In this document: positions 54,048 to 63,500 of the stretch, piece after piece | Numbering within the stretch: position 1 is the first letter of the stretch | How the letters are laid out: the number at the start of each line of letters is the position of its first letter | From: Janibacter alkaliphilus | GTDB lineage: Bacteria; Actinomycetota; Actinomycetes; Actinomycetales; Dermatophilaceae | DNA length: 64,000 bases | Reading direction: 5' to 3' | Assembly (NCBI RefSeq): GCF_013408565.1 | Contig: NZ_JACBZX010000001.1 | Location: forward strand, 3,259,278 to 3,323,277 | Made by a program: the position numbers and the translations under genes | Notes under the pieces: model-generated | The model's database searches: none | Told to the model about the DNA's origin: nothing | What the model saw: only the letters and a program-made list of their open reading frames with translations

Positions 54048-54193
54048 CAGCGGTACGGGGCCTCAGGGGAGGAAGGGGGCGGACGGCCGCCTGCAGGATA
54101 TGTCGCCTCCCCGCTCCCCCGTGACACCGCCCGTGACCTCGGCGCGTTCGGCCCGGTGACCGGAGGACCTGAGCCCCTCGGGCCGGGACCGGC

Positions 54194-54982
54194 TCACTGC
54201 CAGCGGAAGAGCCGCACCCCCACGAGGAGGCCGACGACCCCGGTGACCGCCAGCGCGAGCAGCTGATCGCCGTCGGGGACCGTCCCCACCCAGGCCGCCC
54301 CGATGACGTCGATCCCGGCGCCGAAGGGCAGGTACCCCCCGATCTCGGCGAGCCGGTCCGGCAGGGCATCGCGGCTGCCGAAACCACCCCCGAGCGCCAT
54401 GATCGCGAAGAAGGTCACGAGACCGATCGCGACCGAGGAGCTCGGGGTGGGCGAGACGGCGGCGACGATCATCCCGATCGCGTACATCGCGGCCGCGGTC
54501 AGCGCGACCGTGCCCAGGGTCGCCAGCGGGTTCTCCGGGAGCTCGACGTCGAAGGCCAGCACCGCCGTTCCCACCGCGAGCCCGATCCCGATCGCCGACT
54601 GGGCGATGCTCACGAGCACCTGGGCGACGAGCACCATCATCGGGTGCGCCGGCGACGCGGACAGGCGACGCAGGACCCCGGTGCGGCGATGGGTCGCGAG
54701 GAAGGAGGGCATGTTCACCACCCCGACGAGCGCCATGACCATCGTCAGGGTCAGCGGGACGACATAGCCCTCGAGCGCCGACATCCCGCCGAAGGCCGCG
54801 GCGGAGTCGGCACGGTCCTCCTCGGTGACACCGAGGGAGGTCATGACCATGATGAGCACGGGCATGCCGAGGGGGATGACGAGGCCGGGCGTGTCCCGGG
54901 CGACGATCTTGCCCTCGCTCACGGCCAGTCTCCACCAGGCCCCGATCCCCGGGCGGACGGCGGGCAGGTCGGTGGTCGTCAT
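54194..54982 (-). CDS. ABC-2 type exporter permease
   Basis: A 262-residue membrane protein with six hydrophobic helices (for example LVIPLGMPVLIMVM, VVPLTLTMVMALVGVVNM, AVTGVVGLLVGVRLF) and the ABC-2 coupling segment RRTGVLRRLSASPAHP. It is the membrane half of an exporter whose ATPase gene overlaps its start (ATGA at 54982). Such small exporters beside LiaS/NarL-type two-component genes often handle antimicrobial peptides or drugs; the substrate is unknown. Confidence 0.87.
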   Translation of the reverse strand: MTTTDLPAVRPGIGAWWRLAVSEGKIVARDTPGLVIPLGMPVLIMVMTSLGVTEEDRADSAAAFGGMSALEGYVVPLTLTMVMALVGVVNMPSFLATHRRTGVLRRLSASPAHPMMVLVAQVLVSIAQSAIGIGLAVGTAVLAFDVELPENPLATLGTVALTAAAMYAIGMIVAAVSPTPSSSVAIGLVTFFAIMALGGGFGSRDALPDRLAEIGGYLPFGAGIDVIGAAWVGTVPDGDQLLALAVTGVVGLLVGVRLFRWQ

Positions 54983-55752
54983 CAGCGGGCCTCCTCGAGG
55001 TCCTCGAGATCCGGGGGTTCGGGTGCCTGGCCGGTGAGGGCCAGATAGGCGTCCTCGAGGGTGGCGCCCTTGGCACGGGAGCCGGGAGCGAGGGCACGGT
55101 CGACGAGCCCGGTCGGTGTGTCGTCGGCGACGACCCGACCCCCGTCCACGAGGACGACGCGGTCGCAGAGCCGCTCGACCTCCTCCATGAGGTGCGACAC
55201 GAGCACGACCGTCGTCCCGTCCTCGCGCAGCCGCTCGACGACCTGCCAGATGTCGCGTCGTCCCCGGGGGTCGAGGCCGCTCGTCAGCTCGTCGAGCAGG
55301 GCGATGCGCGGGCGACCGACGAGGGCCAGGGCGAGCGAGAGCCGTTGTGCCTGACCGCCGGAGAGCTCCTTGAAGCGCTTCCGCCGCTTCTTCTCCAGGC
55401 CGACGTCGGCGATCAGGCGGTCGACGTCGGCGCCCTCGCGGTAGAAGGAGCGGTAGAGCGACAGCGCCTCCCCCACCTCGAGGTCGTCCGGGAGCATCGC
55501 CTCCTGCAGCTGCATCCCCACGACCGGCCTCAGTCGGCTCCGGTCCCGCCGGGGGTCCAGGCCGAGGACGTGGACCTCCCCTTCGTCCGGGGCCCGCAGG
55601 CCGCCGATGCACTCGACGGCCGTGGTCTTGCCAGCACCGTTGGGGCCCAGGATCCCGAGGATCTCGCCCTTCTCGACACGCAGGTCGATCCCGGCCAGCG
55701 CCGTCGTGTCGCCGTACCTCTTGACCATGCCGTCCACCTCGATGACTGTCAT
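54982..55752 (-). CDS. ABC exporter ATP-binding protein
   Basis: A 256-residue ATPase. Walker A is GPNGAGKTT (about 36-44), the signature is LSGGQAQRL, Walker B is IALLDELTSGLD, and the switch His is in VLVSHLMEEVERL. It has the C-terminal helical extension of DrrA-like exporters. The ATG follows TAGCGT by six bases (leaderless). It is divergent from a histidine kinase, and a 14-bp-arm dyad lies in between. Confidence 0.9.
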   Translation of the reverse strand: MTVIEVDGMVKRYGDTTALAGIDLRVEKGEILGILGPNGAGKTTAVECIGGLRAPDEGEVHVLGLDPRRDRSRLRPVVGMQLQEAMLPDDLEVGEALSLYRSFYREGADVDRLIADVGLEKKRRKRFKELSGGQAQRLSLALALVGRPRIALLDELTSGLDPRGRRDIWQVVERLREDGTTVVLVSHLMEEVERLCDRVVLVDGGRVVADDTPTGLVDRALAPGSRAKGATLEDAYLALTGQAPEPPDLEDLEEAR

Positions 55753-55789
55753 GCCTCGACGCTACGAAGGGGAGGCCGGGCCCCGCGCG

Positions 55790-55826
55790 TGCCGGAGGTC
55801 ATGACCCAGACCCATGACTTCCGGCA
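55790..55826. promoter_or_regulatory. Inverted repeat in the divergent ABC exporter / two-component promoter region
   Basis: TGCCGGAGGTCATG (55790-55803) and CATGACTTCCGGCA (55813-55826) are 14-bp arms with one mismatch and a 9-bp spacer. It lies 37 bp upstream of the exporter ATG and 37 bp upstream of the kinase ATG, so it is placed symmetrically. It is the likely binding site of the LuxR-type response regulator encoded here. Confidence 0.75.
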
Positions 55827-55863
55827 GGTGGGGTGGCGGGGCGACCGCCCTAGGGTGGCGCCC

Positions 55864-56982
55864 ATGGAGAACCGGTCGGATGTCGTCGCCAGCGTCGTCC
55901 TGGCCGGCGTGGTCATGCTCGTCGGCGCCCCGGTCGCGATCCTCCAGGCGTCTGGTGGCGACCCGACCGCGGGTCCGTGGTGGCTGTGGTGGGTCTGCTA
56001 CGCGGCCTACATCGCGTGCACCGTCGCGACGGTGTGGGTCACCGAGTCCGGTCACCGGGGCCGGGGTACCTGGCTCGGCATCGCGGCGATGACGGCCACG
56101 GGGATCGCCGTCTACCTCCTCGGCTCGCCGGGGTGGACAGCCATCCTCCTCGTCCTCACCGCCGCCATCGCGGCCCACTACCTGCCGTGGGGACCTGTCC
56201 TCGCGGTCGTCGCCGTGCAGACCCTCGTCATCCCTCTGCCGTCGCTCCCGGGAGCGCCTCCCTGGGAGCTCATCCTCGGTGCGGCGATCTACGGCGGGCT
56301 CCAGATGCTCAGCGTGGCGGCCGTATGGATCCAGCTGCGGGAGACCGCGATGCGCCGCGAGCTGGCGGTCGCCAACACCGAGCTCCGGGCGACGACCGCC
56401 CTCCTCGCGGAGACGAGCCGAACGGCCGAACGACTGCGGATCTCCCGGGAGCTGCACGATGTCGTCGGGCACCAGCTCACCGCCCTCGTCCTCGAGCTCG
56501 AGGTGGCCGGGCACCACGCCGCGCCGCCCGCCCGCGAGCACGTCGCCCGCGCCCGCAGCCTCGCGAAGGACCTCCTCGGGGACGTCCGTTCGACCGTCGG
56601 CGGGCTACGGGAGCAGCAGCCTCCCCTTCGCGCTGCGCTCGAGCTCCTGGTCGCGGACCTGCCCCGCCCGCACGTGCACCTGGCCATCGACGAGGAGCTG
56701 CTGCTCGAGGAGGAGCAGGCTGCGACCTTCATCCGCTGCGTCCAGGAGATCGTCACCAACGCGATCCGCCACTCGGGGGCGGAGCACCTGTGGATCGAGA
56801 TCGCGCGTGACGACGCGGGCGGTGCGACCCTCCACGCCTTCGACGACGGACGTGGTGCTGCCCGCTTCGTCCCGGGCCACGGTCTCTCCGGGATGACCGA
56901 GCGCTTCGAGCAGGTGGGCGGCGGGGTGGCCTTCGACCCGGCTGGCGGGTTCACCGTGGATGCCCGGGTGCCCGCTCGATGA
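55864..56982 (+). CDS. Sensor histidine kinase (HisKA_3, NarX/LiaS/DesK type)
   Basis: A 372-residue kinase. About five N-terminal membrane helices (residues 8-155) have almost no outside domain, so it probably senses within the membrane. The phosphoacceptor is His198 in RISRELHDVVGHQL. The ATPase domain has VQEIVTNAIRHSGA (N box) and GHGLSGMTER (G box). ATG 55864 lies seven bases after TAGGGT (leaderless). The response regulator overlaps its end (ATGA at 56979). Confidence 0.92.
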   Translation: MENRSDVVASVVLAGVVMLVGAPVAILQASGGDPTAGPWWLWWVCYAAYIACTVATVWVTESGHRGRGTWLGIAAMTATGIAVYLLGSPGWTAILLVLTAAIAAHYLPWGPVLAVVAVQTLVIPLPSLPGAPPWELILGAAIYGGLQMLSVAAVWIQLRETAMRRELAVANTELRATTALLAETSRTAERLRISRELHDVVGHQLTALVLELEVAGHHAAPPAREHVARARSLAKDLLGDVRSTVGGLREQQPPLRAALELLVADLPRPHVHLAIDEELLLEEEQAATFIRCVQEIVTNAIRHSGAEHLWIEIARDDAGGATLHAFDDGRGAARFVPGHGLSGMTERFEQVGGGVAFDPAGGFTVDARVPAR

Positions 56983-57641
56983 TCCGCGTGTGCGTCGTCG
57001 ACGACCAGACCCTGGTCCGGGTCGGGTTGCGCAGCCTGCTCGACCTGTCCGAGCAGGTGACGGTCAGCGCCGAGGCGGCCGACGGTGACGAGGCCCTGGA
57101 GATCGTCCGGGCCGACCCTCCGGACGTGCTGCTCCTCGACCTGCGGATGCCGGGTCTCGACGGCATCGGCACCCTCGAGGCCCTGGCGGCCGAGGGGATC
57201 GAGGTACCGGTCCTCGTGCTCACGACCTTCGACGACGACGAGCTCGTACTGCGGGCGCTGCGAGCCGGTGCCCGCGGATACCTCCTCAAGGACGTCACCC
57301 TCGACCACCTCGTGGGGGCGATCGAGGCGATCGCCGCCGGCGACCGGGTCGTCCAGCCAGGGCTGACCGACCGGGTCGTGCGCTCCCTCGGGCAGCTCCC
57401 GGGCAACGGCGACGCGGACCTGCTGGTGCAGGAGCCACTGACCTCGCGCGAGACAGAGGTGCTCCGGCTCCTCGCGAGCGGCTGGTCCAACCGGGAGATC
57501 GCCGAGGGGCTCCACCTCGCTGAGGGGACGGTGAAGAACCACGTCTCCGGGGTGCTGCTCAAGCTCGGCGTCCGTGACCGTACGCGCGCGGTGCTCCGGG
57601 CCCTGCAGCTCGGGCTCCTGGGCGAGGACGGGCCCCGATGA
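56979..57641 (+). CDS. NarL/LuxR-type response regulator
   Basis: A 220-residue regulator. The receiver domain has acidic residues at VVDDQ, phospho-acceptor Asp54 in VLLLDLRMPG, and Lys in YLLKD. The C-terminal LuxR helix-turn-helix is LTSRETEVLRLLASG...SNREIAEGLHLAEGTVKNHV (two segments). Its stop is followed by a 114-bp gap before convergent prfB. It likely binds the dyad at 55790-55826 to control the ABC exporter. Confidence 0.93.
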   Translation: MIRVCVVDDQTLVRVGLRSLLDLSEQVTVSAEAADGDEALEIVRADPPDVLLLDLRMPGLDGIGTLEALAAEGIEVPVLVLTTFDDDELVLRALRAGARGYLLKDVTLDHLVGAIEAIAAGDRVVQPGLTDRVVRSLGQLPGNGDADLLVQEPLTSRETEVLRLLASGWSNREIAEGLHLAEGTVKNHVSGVLLKLGVRDRTRAVLRALQLGLLGEDGPR

Positions 57642-57755
57642 AGCCGCCACAGCCCACCTCCGCGGCGTATCCTCGCGCCGCCGGTGTCAGCGTCTGCTCG
57701 CCTGTACCACGACACGACGTCGTCCGGACGGGGACGTGGTCACACAGGTCGGCGA

Positions 57756-58868
57756 TCAGTCCTCGGACCTGGCCTGCTCGATCCGCCAGCGCACGCCCGC
57801 CTCGATGAAGGCGTCGATGTCGCCGTCGAAGACCGCGCTCGGGTTGCCGGTCTCGTGCTCGGTGCGCAGGTCCTTGACCATCTGGTACGGGTTGAGCACG
57901 TAGGAGCGCATCTGGTCGCCCCAGCTGGCCTTGATGTCGCCGGCGAGCTCCTTGCGCTCGGCGGCCTCCTCGGCCTTCTTGAGGAGCAGCAGCCGGGACT
58001 GCATGACCCGCAGGGCCGCGGCCCGGTTCTGGATCTGGGACTTCTCGTTCTGCATGGAGACGACGGTGCCGGTGGGGATGTGCGTCATCCGCACGGCGGA
58101 GTCGGTGGTGTTGACGCTCTGCCCGCCGGGCCCGGAGGAGCGGAAGACGTCGATCTTGAGGTCGTTCTCCGGGATGTCGATGGAGTCGGTGCTCTCGATG
58201 ACCGGGATGACCTCGACGGCGGCGAAGGAGGTCTGCCGGCGACCCTGGTTGTCGAAGGGCGAGATGCGCACGAGGCGGTGGGTTCCCCCTTCGACCGAGA
58301 GGTTGCCGTAGGCGTAGGGCACGTTGACCTCGAAGGTCACCGACTTCAGCCCGGCCTCCTCGGCGTAGGAGGTGTCCATGACCTTCGTCGGGTAGCCGTG
58401 CCGCTCGGCCCAGCGCAGGTACATCCGCATGAGCATCTCGGCGAAGTCGGCGGCGTCCACCCCGCCGGCGCCGGCGCGGATCGTCACGACCGCCTCGCGC
58501 TCGTCGTACTCGCCGGAGAGCATGGTGCGCACCTCGAGCTCGCCGATGCTCTTCTTCAGCCGGGCCAGCTCGGTCTCGGCCTCGGCGAGGGTCTCGGCGT
58601 CGCCCTCCTCGGTGCCCATCTCGGCGAGCACCTCGACGTCGTCGATCCGCGAGTCCATGCCCTTGATCCGCTCGACCTCGGCGCGGGCGCGCTGCATGGC
58701 CGAGGTGATCCGCTGCCCGTTCTCCGGGTCGTCCCAGATCGTCGGGTCGGCCGACTGCTGCTCCAGGTCGGCGATCTGCGCCTCGAGCTTGGGGACGTCG
58801 GTGACCTCGCGCACCGAGTCCATGGTCGCGCGCAGGTCCTGGATCTCCTGGGTGAAGTCGACAGCCAC
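57756..58868 (-). CDS. prfB: Peptide chain release factor 2
   Basis: A 370-residue class I release factor that reads UGA and UAA. The codon-recognition SPF tripeptide is in RISPFDNQ, and the catalytic GGQ is in [16 protein letters not shown]. The gene is one continuous frame, so the programmed +1 frameshift of E. coli prfB is absent, as is usual in actinobacteria. GTG at 58868 is chosen; TAGTCT lies eight bases upstream, so a leaderless start is plausible. Confidence 0.95.
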   Translation of the reverse strand: MAVDFTQEIQDLRATMDSVREVTDVPKLEAQIADLEQQSADPTIWDDPENGQRITSAMQRARAEVERIKGMDSRIDDVEVLAEMGTEEGDAETLAEAETELARLKKSIGELEVRTMLSGEYDEREAVVTIRAGAGGVDAADFAEMLMRMYLRWAERHGYPTKVMDTSYAEEAGLKSVTFEVNVPYAYGNLSVEGGTHRLVRISPFDNQGRRQTSFAAVEVIPVIESTDSIDIPENDLKIDVFRSSGPGGQSVNTTDSAVRMTHIPTGTVVSMQNEKSQIQNRAAALRVMQSRLLLLKKAEEAAERKELAGDIKASWGDQMRSYVLNPYQMVKDLRTEHETGNPSAVFDGDIDAFIEAGVRWRIEQARSED

Positions 58869-59069
58869 GAAGGGTGAGACTACCCGCGGCGCGCGGTGGC
58901 ACCGCCATCGCACGCGCCCGACCACCGCACCGTGCGCCGCCGTCCCCAGCGGTCCCGTCGTCCAGCGCGACAGGTCGGCTCAGCGTTGTTACGTTGACGA
59001 CGGACCGGTCACGGCAGGGGACGCCGTCGGACCGGGCGCACGGACACGCAGACGACAGAAGGGGACACG

Positions 59070-59999
59070 ATGGAGACACCGGCCACGCTCGAGGAGGCAG
59101 CGCCGCTGCTGCGACCCCGCGCCATGGGTGCGGTGCCGATGGCATCCATGGACCGGCGGATCGCTCAGGCCAGCGCGGAGCACGGGGTCGATCCCGGGTC
59201 CGGCCGGTACCTGTCCGCGCCGCTGGTGGCCGACATCAGCCTCGGCGTGTACCTGTCCTACCCGGAGACCAACGTGCCCATCACCAACGGGCAGGTCCAG
59301 GAGTGGGGGACGACGCCGCAGCAGGTGCTGGGCACGGCCCTGGAGACGGCCCGCCGCCTGGATCACCGCGCCGAGGGCATCGACGGCTGCATGGTGGTCC
59401 AGGCCGAGGGGGTCCCGGGGCTGCTGCTGGCCTCGCCGAGCATCATCGTCAAGGGCCTGACGGACGGTCGACCCGCCGTCGTGCTCGCCCCCACGCCCGA
59501 GTCCCTCATCGTCGCCCCCCGGGACGACCGGGCCGCGCTGGAGACCGCTGCGGACCTGGCGCTGCAGCTGCTCCAGCAGGAGCCGCGCGGCGCGCTCTCC
59601 CCCACCGCCCTGACCACCGACGGTGCGGACTGGTCGGTCTTCACCTACCCCACGGACTCCTTCACCTACGGCCAGATGGCCCGCTACTGGTGGATGCTGC
59701 AGTACAGCCAGGCCAAGCCCCAGCTCGAGGAGCTGGTCGAGGAGACCGAGACCGCCGACACCATGGTCTCGGACTTCAAGGTGGGCGAGCACCAGGAGAC
59801 CGGCCGCTACCAGACCTTCGCCACGGTGGTCGCGGACCACCCGACGCTGGTGCCGTCATCGTGCGACGAGGTCGTGCTCGTCGCGGCCGACGGCTCGGCC
59901 GAGACCCGCGCCTTCGCCGAGCTGGCGAGCAGCACCGATCTGCTGCAGCCGGTCCCGGACTTCGTCCCGCCCTACCACCGGATCCAGATGCCGGCCTGA
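59070..59999 (+). CDS. Conserved hypothetical protein
   Basis: A 309-residue soluble protein that I do not recognise with confidence. It has mixed alpha/beta character, no signal peptide and no membrane helix. Segments such as RYLSAPLVADISLGVYLSYP and VLAPTPESLIVAPRDD faintly recall the DUF1444/YtpQ family, but this is weak. It has a good ribosome-binding site (GAAGGGG) and stands alone between prfB and a small membrane protein. Codon use is like its neighbours. Confidence 0.75.
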   Translation: METPATLEEAAPLLRPRAMGAVPMASMDRRIAQASAEHGVDPGSGRYLSAPLVADISLGVYLSYPETNVPITNGQVQEWGTTPQQVLGTALETARRLDHRAEGIDGCMVVQAEGVPGLLLASPSIIVKGLTDGRPAVVLAPTPESLIVAPRDDRAALETAADLALQLLQQEPRGALSPTALTTDGADWSVFTYPTDSFTYGQMARYWWMLQYSQAKPQLEELVEETETADTMVSDFKVGEHQETGRYQTFATVVADHPTLVPSSCDEVVLVAADGSAETRAFAELASSTDLLQPVPDFVPPYHRIQMPA

Positions 60000-60012
60000 G
60001 CGGCGCGACGGC

Positions 60013-60369
60013 TCAGCCGAGGAGCAGGGCCGCGGACTCCACGCCGGCGCACGGTCCGCCGACGAGGCCGAGGCCGCGGACCACGAGCAGGATCACCAGC
60101 AGCACGGTCACCCCCACGACGCCGGCAGCGAGCCCGGCCGGCGGAGGGGTCCGGGAGCGGGAGGCCGCGATCGCGCCCACCCCGAGCAGCACGACGGTGA
60201 TCGCGGCGGCGGCGAGCTTGCCGAGGTCGAGGTAGGAGCACTCGACCATCACCCCGTTGACGGTGCGTGAGTTGCTGCTGCTCAGGCTGCACACCTGGAA
60301 GAACAGCGCGATCCCCACCGCGAACCGCCACGCGACCGGCGTCCGCTCCCACATCTCCGACACTGCCAT
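60013..60369 (-). CDS. Small hypothetical membrane protein
   Basis: A 118-residue protein with three predicted helices: WRFAVGIALFFQVCSL near the N-terminus, LAAAAITVVLLGVGAIAA, and GVVGVTVLLVILLVVRGLGL. An outside loop between helices 1 and 2 carries one Cys (VECSY). No family is recognised. ATG at 60369 is preceded by GGGGA; a longer frame to 60435 is possible. It is convergent with the gene before it. Confidence 0.6.
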   Translation of the reverse strand: MAVSEMWERTPVAWRFAVGIALFFQVCSLSSSNSRTVNGVMVECSYLDLGKLAAAAITVVLLGVGAIAASRSRTPPPAGLAAGVVGVTVLLVILLVVRGLGLVGGPCAGVESAALLLG

Positions 60370-60515
60370 CTCGATCCCCTGCTCTCGTCGGTACGTCAGC
60401 CCTCCTGCGGGGCCGTCGAGAGCGAACGTATGCACCGCAGCGGCAACGTGCGATGGGGAGGGCTCCCCGGCAGGGCGATTCGCTCAGCCGGGGCCCGGCT
60501 CAGGCCGGGCGCGGC

Positions 60516-63500
60516 TCAGGCGGGGGCGGGCTCGACGTCCCGAAGCCGCTGGCTGACCAGGGTGGTGATGCCGTCGCCGCGCATGGAGACGCCGTAGAGC
60601 GCGTCGGCGACCTCCATCGTCTTCTTCTGGTGGGTGATGACGATGAGCTGGCTGGAGCCGCGCAGCTCCTCGAAGAGGGTGATCAGCCGGCCGAGGTTGG
60701 TGTCGTCCAGGGCCGCCTCGACCTCGTCCATGATGTAGAAGGGCGACGGCCGCGCCTTGAAGATCGAGACGAGCAGCGCCACCGCCACCAGCGAGCGCTC
60801 CCCGCCGGAGAGCAGCGAGAGCCGCTTGACCTTCTTGCCCGGCGGTCGGGCCTCGACCTCGATCCCGGTGGTGAGCATGTCCTCGGGGTCGGTGAGCACG
60901 AGCCGCCCCTCACCGCCGGGGAAGAGGCGACCGAAGACCCCTTCGAACTCCCGGGCGGTGTCGGCGAAGGCCTCGGCGAAGACCTGCTCGACCCGCTCGT
61001 CGACCTCGGCGACGATCGCCAGCAGGTCCTCCTTGCTGCGGCGCAGGTCCTCCAGCTGGGTGGTGAGGAAGGTGTGCCGCTCCTCCAGCGCCGCGAACTC
61101 CTCCAGCGCCAGCGGGTTGACCTTGCCGAGGGCCTTGAGGCCGCGCTCGGCGGTGCGCAGCCGCTTCTCCTGGATCTCGCGGACGTAGGGCGCGGGCTCG
61201 GGAAAGTCCTCGGACTCCGGGTCCTCGTCCGGTCCGGCGACGTGCGGCACGGCCTGGTGCGGCCCGTACTCCTCCATGAGGGTGTCCGGGTCGACGCCGA
61301 GCTCCTCGATCGCCTTGGTCTGCAGCTGCTCGATGCGGGCGGTCTGCTGGGCGCGGGCCACCTCGTCGCGGTGCACGTCGTCGGTGAGCTGGCGCAGCTG
61401 GTCCTGCTGCTCGGTCAGGGCGGTGCGCAGGCCGGCGAGGCCGCGCTCCCGCTCGGCCCGCTCAGCCTCGGCGGCGTCCCGCAGCCGGCCGGCCTCGGCG
61501 GCCGCCGCGACGACGCGCTGGTGACCCCAGCGGGCCGCCTCCTGCACCGCAGCAGCGATCTCGGCCTCGCGGCGGCGACGCTCGCGGCGCTCGGCCAGCC
61601 GCTGCCGGGCGGCGATCTCGTTGCGGGCGGCGCCCTCCAGCGACTCGGCCCGGCCGTGCAGGGCCCGTGCCCTCTCCTCGGCGGTGCGCAGGCTCAGGCG
61701 CACCTCGGTCTCGGCGGTGCGGGCGGCGCCGGCCTCGAGGTCGAGGCGCTCGCGCTGGTCGGGGGTCTCCTCGGTCGACTCCTCCGGCGGCGCGGTCTCG
61801 GCGTCGTGCAGGCGTCGCTCCAGCTCGGCGAGCTCGGCGCGGTCGCTGGCCAGGGTCTCCTCGGCGGTGGTGATCGCGGCCCGCGTGCGCTCGGCCTCGG
61901 CACGGGCCGAGCGGGCCGAGGTGCCCAGGTCGCCGAGGCGCTCGGCGACCGCGGCCATCCGGGCGTCGGACTCGTGCAGCGACTCCAGCGCGGCGTCGCG
62001 GGCGCGCTCGGCCTCGGTCAGGGTGCTGCGGGCGGTGGACAGCGCGAAGCCGGCCTCCTCGCCCCGTCGGGTCGCGGAGGTGACGGTCTCGCGGGCCTCG
62101 TCGACGGCGGACTGGATCTCCAGCAGGCTGGGCGCGGCGCTGGAGCCGCCGCGGACCACGCCAGGCCCGTAGACGTCCCCCTCCGAGGTCACGGCGGTGA
62201 CCGGGCCGGTGCCGCCTGCTCCGCCGACGCTGCCTGCGCCGTTGGCCTCGCGGACGAGGTCGAGGGCGTCGCCGGTGTCGCGCACGAGGGCCACCCGCTC
62301 GAGCACCTGGGCGACCGCGGGGCGGACCCCGTCGGGGGCGTCGACGACGTCGACCGCCCAGACCGCCCCGTCGGGCAGGGCGGGCCAGGCGTCGCGGTCG
62401 GGAGCCGCGGCGGTGGCGCCGACCACCAGGGTGGCCCGGCCGGCGTCGTCGGCGCGCAGCCGGGCGATGGCCTTCGTCGCGCCCTCGAGCGAGCCGACGG
62501 CGAGCGCGTCGGAGGCCCAGCCGAGCGCGGCGGCTACCGCGGCCTCGTGACCGTCGCGGACGTCGACGAGCTCGGCGAGCGACCCGAGGATGTCGTGCTC
62601 CCCGTCGCCGCTCTCGCGCAGCGCCTCGGCGCCGTCCTTGCGGCGCAGGCTCAGCTCGAGCGCCTCCAGCCGGGCCTGCGCGGAGGCTCGCTGCTGCTCG
62701 GCCTCGCGCTGGGTCTCGACGAGCCGGTCGACCTCGCTGGCAGCCTCGCCGTGGGCGCTCTCGGCACGCTCGTAGGCGGCGTCCAGCCCCTCTTCGCTGC
62801 CCTCCTCGGCGGCGATGGTGCTCTCCAGCCGGGTGAACTCCTGGTCGGCCTCCTCGGCCCGGGCGAGCGCCTTGTCGACGGCCTCGCCGAGCCGGGCGAT
62901 CTCGGCCTCGCCGGCCTCGACCCGGCTGCGGCGGCTGCCCACCTGCCCGGAGAGGCGGGCCAGCCCTTCGCGCCGGTCGGCGGCGGCCTGGGCGAGCGCG
63001 GCGACCCGTCGCTGCTCCTGGGCGAAGGCGGCCTCGGCGGCCTCGCGCGCAGCCACCGCGTCGGTGAGCTGGTCGGTGATCGCGGCGATCTCGGTGCGCA
63101 GCGCGTCCTCGTCGGCGCGGGCCTGCGCGGCCTGGGCGCGCAGCGCCTCGGGGTCGCGGCCGGTGGTGGTCTCCTCCTCGTCGTCCGCGCCGAGCAGGCG
63201 GACCCTCTCGGCGGCCAGCGAGGCGGTCGAGGCGAGGCGCTCGGCGAGGGTGTCCAGGCGCGCGGCACGGCTGCGGGCCTCGGCGAGCTCGGCGGCGGCG
63301 CCGGCCCCGGCCTGCTCGACCTCCTCGATCCGGGTGCGGGCATCGAGGACCTGCTGCCTCAGGGCGGCGCGGCGCTCGAGCATGGCCCGCTCGTCGGCGA
63401 CCTCCTGCTCCAGCGCGGAGGTCATCTGCACGAGGTCGTCGGCGAGCAGCCGCAGCCGGGCGTCGCGGGCGTCGGCCTGGATCACCGCGGCGCGGCGGGC

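Noticed and set aside
57756..58868. Programmed +1 frameshift in prfB
   Set aside because: The frame is continuous from the GTG start, with no in-frame TGA and no CTTTGA-type slip site.
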